From Flavobacteriia bacterium (GTDB lineage: Bacteria; Bacteroidota; Bacteroidia; Flavobacteriales; Flavobacteriaceae): DNA of 7,731 nt. The notes below the pieces were generated by a model. The model was given only the letters and a program-made list of their open reading frames with translations. It was not told the origin of the DNA and did no database searches. The translations under genes and the position numbers were made by a program. The stretch is from contig DRQI01000419.1 of assembly GCA_011330545.1 (NCBI GenBank), forward strand, positions 1 to 7,731, read 5' to 3'. Of the stretch, positions 3,849 to 7,731 are shown piece by piece. Each line of letters starts with the position of its first letter. Within the stretch, counting starts at the first letter, position 1.

Positions 3849-6473
3849 ATGAAACAGACATTTTTATTTTTTATACTGGTAGTTACTTTTAATACCATTA
3901 GCGGCCAACATACTTTTAACGGAAAGGTAGTTGATGAAAACAATCAGCCTTTACCCGGTGTCAATATACTCATAAAAGGTACAAATTCAGGTGCGGTAAC
4001 TGATTTTGATGGAAAATTTTCTATCAACACCGGCCAAGAAAATGTGATATTGGTATTTTCAATGATAGGATACAAAACCCAAGAACTGAAAGGTGCTGAA
4101 AATATGAATGTAAAGATGGCAGTCAGTACCGAATCACTCGAAGAGATTGTTTTAGTAGGAAGCAGAAATCCGCGAATGACAACATTAGAAACCCCTGTTC
4201 CGGTAGATATTGTAGATATTTCTGAAATAAAGGAAATTGTACCGCAAACCACTTTAAATGATATGCTTACCTACCTTGTCCCCTCATTTAATTCTAACCG
4301 GCAATCGGCTTCAGACGGTACTGAACATATAGACCCGGCTTCGTTAAGAGGGTTGGGCCCCGACCAAGTGTTGGTGCTCGTCAATGGCAAAAGAAGGCAT
4401 ACCACTTCTTTAATCAATAATCAATCAACGTTCGGCAATGGCTCAGTAGGTACCGATCTTTCTGCCATTCCCACATCGGCAATAGACAGAATCGAAGTAT
4501 TGCGCGACGGCGCTTCTGCCCAATACGGTTCTGATGCCATTGCAGGCGTAATTAATTTGGTATTAAAAAAATCAGAAGGGCTAGACGTATCAACAACATA
4601 CGGCATTACCTCTAGAAGTGACGGGCAAACCGTAAATGCCAATGTAAGTTACGGAATGAGCCTTGGCAATAACGGAAATTTAACCATCTCGGCCGAATTT
4701 AATGACCGGGGAAAGACAAGCCGGTCAGGCAATCATGAGTTGGTAATTTATGACCAATCAGATTTAGGGAATTTCTTTGCCTACCCCTTTTCAAATCCCG
4801 GTGCCCGTGAAAGGGATGATGAGTTAATCGCTGCTGCGGGATTGACAAGAGACGATTTTAATTTTCAAGTAGGCGATGCCGATATTCAAAACTCACAATT
4901 ATTTATAAACCTTTCACTCCCAACAGGTAGTAAGGGTGAATTTTACGCTTCGGGCGGATTTAGCCTTAGAAACGGTACCGGATTCGGCTTTAGGCGATTG
5001 CCGTCAGAAGGGCATGTACTGGAAATATTTCCAAACGGATTCCAACCCGAATTACAATCGGATGTCAATGATTTTTCTATGATTACCGGATTTAAAACAA
5101 CTTTTGGCAATTGGAACGTTGATATCAGCAATACCATTGGTAATAATAGTTTTGACTATACCGTTAACAATACTGTAAATGACGCATTAGGCATCAATAG
5201 CCCAACACGGTTTGATGCCGGCGGCCATGCTTTTTTACAAAATACGGTAAACTTTGATATGGCTAAATACAATGAAGATATAATGAGTGGGTTGAGTACC
5301 GCCTTTGGAGCTGAATTCAGGTATGAAAACTATAAAATAACTGCCGGAGAACCCGGTTCTTACGAAGGTAGCGGTGCCAATTCTTTTCCGGGGTTTTCTC
5401 CCGATAATGAAGTAAATGAAGGGCGGACATCTATTGGCCTTTATGCCGATTTTGAACTGAATTTTACAGAAAAATTTATGGTTGCCGTTGCCGGAAGGTT
5501 CGAAGATTACAGCGATTTCGGAAGTACCCTTAACGGAAAAGTCGCCGCCCGATATAAATTAACTGATAAAGTTGCATTGAGAGGAGCGGTAAGTACCGGA
5601 TTTAGGGCGCCTTCCCTACACCAGCAATTTTTTAATAATAGGGCTACAGACATCGTAGACGGCAACTTACTAAATTTTGGCACTTTTAGAAATGATAGCC
5701 AAGTAGCCAGAGATTTAGGCATCCCAAAACTAAAAGAAGAAACCTCTGTCAATGTAAGTGTGGGCTTTACGGCAAAAGTATCCGATAATTTTCAAATAAC
5801 CTTAGATGCGTATGACATTCAAATCGACAATCGGATTATCTATACCGGTAGTTTGGGTAACGACCCGTTTGGTGACCCCGTACCCGAGTTACGCACCTTA
5901 TTTGCCCCTTTCGGAGTGGAAACCGCTCGTTTCTTTACCAATGCCGTTAATACATCTACTCAAGGAATAGATTTGGTAATGAACTACAAAGTGCCTGTAA
6001 AGAGCAGCAACCTAAACTTTTCGCTACTCTATAATTACAATAAAAACAAAGTAGATGGTACACTTAACAATGTTCCGGCAATTTTTGTTGGGCAAGAGGA
6101 TGTCTATTTTGGCCCGCAAGAAAGAAGTTTAATAGAAACTAATAACCCGAAAAACAAAGCCATCTTTACAATTGACTTATCAGGTGGCAAACTCGGCTTA
6201 ATGTTCAGAAATACCTATTGGGGCAAAGTAACCCGTAACGGATTTCCGTTTGGCATCAGCCAAGAGCATTCAGAAAAAATTGTAACCGACCTCAGTGCTT
6301 CTTATAAATTATCTAGTCATGTTAGTTTTGCCATGGGTGCCAATAACCTTTTTGATGTCTTTCCCGATAAACAGGCTTTTGAAAATAGTTTTTTTGGCGT
6401 ATTCAAATATGCACCGGTACAAATGGGAACCACCGGAGCATTTTATTTTGCACGGTTACGCTATAAATTATAA
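3849..6473 (+). CDS. TonB-dependent outer-membrane receptor, 874 aa
   Basis: This is an outer-membrane gated channel that imports a bound ligand using TonB-ExbBD energy. Residues 1-20 are a signal peptide ending SGQ. Residues 22-92 are a CarboxypepD_reg-like domain (GKVVDENNQPLPGVNILIKG, TDFDGKFSI 51-59, FSMIGYKTQE 70-79). LEEIVLVGSR (97-106) is a TonB-box-like segment. The plug runs about 111-242, with SLRGLGPDQVLVLVNGKRR (165-183) and IDRIEVLRDGASAQYGSDAI (212-231). The beta-barrel fills the rest, with GFRAPS (584-589) and NNLFD (832-836) as receptor signatures. The C-terminus is ARLRYKL, ending in Leu rather than the frequent Phe. There are no cysteines, usual for such barrels. No SusD-like gene follows, so it is not a SusC/SusD glycan pair. 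An amino acid permease follows after 20 nt, probably in the same operon, which hints at an amino acid or peptide ligand, but siderophore or other ligands cannot be excluded. The ATG chosen gives a complete signal peptide. Confidence 0.95.
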   Translation: MKQTFLFFILVVTFNTISGQHTFNGKVVDENNQPLPGVNILIKGTNSGAVTDFDGKFSINTGQENVILVFSMIGYKTQELKGAENMNVKMAVSTESLEEIVLVGSRNPRMTTLETPVPVDIVDISEIKEIVPQTTLNDMLTYLVPSFNSNRQSASDGTEHIDPASLRGLGPDQVLVLVNGKRRHTTSLINNQSTFGNGSVGTDLSAIPTSAIDRIEVLRDGASAQYGSDAIAGVINLVLKKSEGLDVSTTYGITSRSDGQTVNANVSYGMSLGNNGNLTISAEFNDRGKTSRSGNHELVIYDQSDLGNFFAYPFSNPGARERDDELIAAAGLTRDDFNFQVGDADIQNSQLFINLSLPTGSKGEFYASGGFSLRNGTGFGFRRLPSEGHVLEIFPNGFQPELQSDVNDFSMITGFKTTFGNWNVDISNTIGNNSFDYTVNNTVNDALGINSPTRFDAGGHAFLQNTVNFDMAKYNEDIMSGLSTAFGAEFRYENYKITAGEPGSYEGSGANSFPGFSPDNEVNEGRTSIGLYADFELNFTEKFMVAVAGRFEDYSDFGSTLNGKVAARYKLTDKVALRGAVSTGFRAPSLHQQFFNNRATDIVDGNLLNFGTFRNDSQVARDLGIPKLKEETSVNVSVGFTAKVSDNFQITLDAYDIQIDNRIIYTGSLGNDPFGDPVPELRTLFAPFGVETARFFTNAVNTSTQGIDLVMNYKVPVKSSNLNFSLLYNYNKNKVDGTLNNVPAIFVGQEDVYFGPQERSLIETNNPKNKAIFTIDLSGGKLGLMFRNTYWGKVTRNGFPFGISQEHSEKIVTDLSASYKLSSHVSFAMGANNLFDVFPDKQAFENSFFGVFKYAPVQMGTTGAFYFARLRYKL

Positions 6474-6493
6474 GAAACACCCTGAAATAATAG

Positions 6494-7731
6494 ATGAGTT
6501 TGAAACATAAAATTGGCTGGAAAACCGCCGCTGCCCTGGTCATTTCTAATATGATAGGTACCGGTGTTTTTACCAGCCTTGGCTTTCAATTGGCTGACAT
6601 TCAAAACACATGGAGTATCGTATTGCTATGGACGTTGGGCGGAGTGCTGGCATTAATAGGGGCTTTTACCTATGCCGAGCTAGGTACCAATTTTGACGAA
6701 TCGGGAGGCGATTATATTTTTCTTTCAAAATTAATCCATCCTTTTTTAGGATATCTATACGCTTGGATTTCGTTAACTGTCGGATTTACCGCTCCTATCG
6801 CTATTTCGGTAATGGCCATGAAAAGTTATTTGCACCCCATCAATCCTGCTATCTTTAACAATTGGTTCGGAATTGCCGTAATTTTGATACTAACCGCCGT
6901 TCACTCGGTCAGCATCGGCCAAAGCGGAAGGTTTCAAAATTTTTCAACACTTATTAAATTAGGGTTTGTATTGATACTGATTGCTTTAGGGTTTTATTTT
7001 ATTCCGGCACCTGATGCAGCAATCAATTTAGATGCCAGTTGGAAAAGAGAACTGTTCTTACCCGGGTTTGCCATAGGCTTACTCTATGTTTCTTATGCTT
7101 ATACGGGTTGGAATTCTGCCGCATATATCGTAGACGAAATAGATGACCCCAAACGAAACCTCCCCAAAGCACTATTAATAGGTACTTTAACGGTTACCGT
7201 ACTGTATGTTTTGCTGCAATTAGTATTTTTGCGCCATGCCTCTGTGGGGCAATTGGCCAATAAAGTAGAAGTGGCCTCCATTTCTTTTACCAACCTTTTT
7301 GGCAAACGCGGTGGTTTATGGGTAAGCTCTTTTATTGCCATCCAACTCATCGCTACGGTAAGTGGTTATTTATGGATAGGCTCCCGTATTACCTATGCTA
7401 TGGCAAAAGATTATCATCTATGGAAACTCATTGCCGTAAAGAATAAAAACGGTATCCCGGTAAGAACCTTATGGCTGCAAGCTGTGATAAGTATTGCACT
7501 GATGTTTACCGGAAGTTTTGAAGAAGTCTTACAATATGCCGGTTTTACTTTACAACTCATGGGAACCCTTACAGTTGCCTCTATTTTTTGGTTAAAAGGA
7601 AGAAAAGAAGCGTTTAAAAGTCCGTTAAAACCTTTTATCCAAATAGTGTTTATCCTTTTTAGCCTTTGGGTTTTGGGCTATATGTTGCTAGAACGCCCAA
7701 AGCAAAGTTTGATAGGCCTTCTTTTTGTGGG
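6494..7731 (+). CDS. APC superfamily amino acid permease, C-terminus cut by window
   Basis: The frame is open from an ATG at 6494 to the window edge: 412 codons plus two bases. It is an inner-membrane secondary transporter. TM1 contains the unwound substrate-binding motif in NMIGTGVF (19-26, G-T-G). TM2 is followed by TYAELGTNFDESGGDYIFL (59-77), the family's YAEL...SGG-[DE]-Y signature. TM6 and the following loop read YVSYAYTGWNSAAYIVDEI (198-216), then DDPKRNLPKAL, the classic 'sGWN-x-A-x-Y-x-x-E-E-I-x-x-P-x-R-N-L-P-x-A-L' pattern. About eleven hydrophobic segments are visible; members usually have 12 and 430-450 residues, so probably only the last few dozen residues are missing. The start lies 20 nt after the TonB receptor stop, with no promoter-like sequence between, consistent with co-transcription. 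The substrate cannot be named: the family includes amino acid transporters and exchangers. Confidence 0.93.
   Translation, partial: MSLKHKIGWKTAAALVISNMIGTGVFTSLGFQLADIQNTWSIVLLWTLGGVLALIGAFTYAELGTNFDESGGDYIFLSKLIHPFLGYLYAWISLTVGFTAPIAISVMAMKSYLHPINPAIFNNWFGIAVILILTAVHSVSIGQSGRFQNFSTLIKLGFVLILIALGFYFIPAPDAAINLDASWKRELFLPGFAIGLLYVSYAYTGWNSAAYIVDEIDDPKRNLPKALLIGTLTVTVLYVLLQLVFLRHASVGQLANKVEVASISFTNLFGKRGGLWVSSFIAIQLIATVSGYLWIGSRITYAMAKDYHLWKLIAVKNKNGIPVRTLWLQAVISIALMFTGSFEEVLQYAGFTLQLMGTLTVASIFWLKGRKEAFKSPLKPFIQIVFILFSLWVLGYMLLERPKQSLIGLLFV

Noticed and set aside
3701..3892. 63-codon plus-strand frame upstream of and overlapping the TonB receptor start
   Set aside because: Low-complexity Lys/Ile/Asn peptide from A/T-rich intergenic DNA that also covers the promoter regions of both neighbouring genes.
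6295..6510. 71-codon plus-strand frame bridging the receptor and permease
   Set aside because: It lies in another frame of the receptor's last barrel strands, overlaps the permease start, and has no recognisable features of its own.
3849..7731. SusC/SusD polysaccharide utilisation locus
   Set aside because: The receptor has a regulatory domain like SusC, but the next gene is an APC permease, with no SusD-like lipoprotein or glycoside hydrolase in the window.

Overview
The window looks like chromosomal DNA of a flavobacterium (Bacteroidota, probably Flavobacteriaceae). The signs are AT-rich intergenic DNA, starts without clear Shine-Dalgarno sequences, TAnnTTTG-like -7 boxes, lipoproteins with short lipoboxes, and two proteins that begin with the carboxypeptidase-D-like regulatory domain typical of Bacteroidota envelope proteins. 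The genus cannot be fixed from this sequence.

Layout. (1) 1-304, minus: the N-terminal 101 residues of a secreted carboxypeptidase-regulatory-like domain protein, cut by the window edge. (2) 305-1139: a gene-free stretch. Its right-hand part (656-1119) is a 464-bp non-autonomous mobile element with near-perfect 12-bp terminal inverted repeats and a perfect 8-bp target duplication, AAAATAAG (648-655 and 1120-1127). The GTRA ends and 8-bp duplication fit the IS66 family. Inside it are two diverged direct copies of a roughly 105-126 bp unit, separated by a mirrored set of REP-like palindromes. (3) 1140-1817, minus: a lipoprotein of unknown function. (4) 1978-3279, plus: an M19 (renal/membrane) dipeptidase lipoprotein with all metal ligands. 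(5) 3276-3692, minus: a hotdog-fold acyl-CoA thioesterase, convergent with the dipeptidase and overlapping its stop codon. (6) 3849-6473, plus: a complete TonB-dependent receptor without a SusD partner. (7) 6494-end, plus: an APC-family amino acid permease, 20 nt behind the receptor and truncated by the window edge.

Function. The receptor and permease are probably co-transcribed. With the envelope dipeptidase nearby, a reasonable but unproven reading is uptake of a peptide or amino-acid-like nutrient: outer-membrane import, cleavage in the envelope, inner-membrane transport. The thioesterase and the unknown lipoprotein have no visible link to this.

The protein-coding genes are ordinary envelope and metabolic families. 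The most unusual structure is the compound 464-bp element. No CRISPR array, tRNA, rRNA or recognisable defence system was seen.
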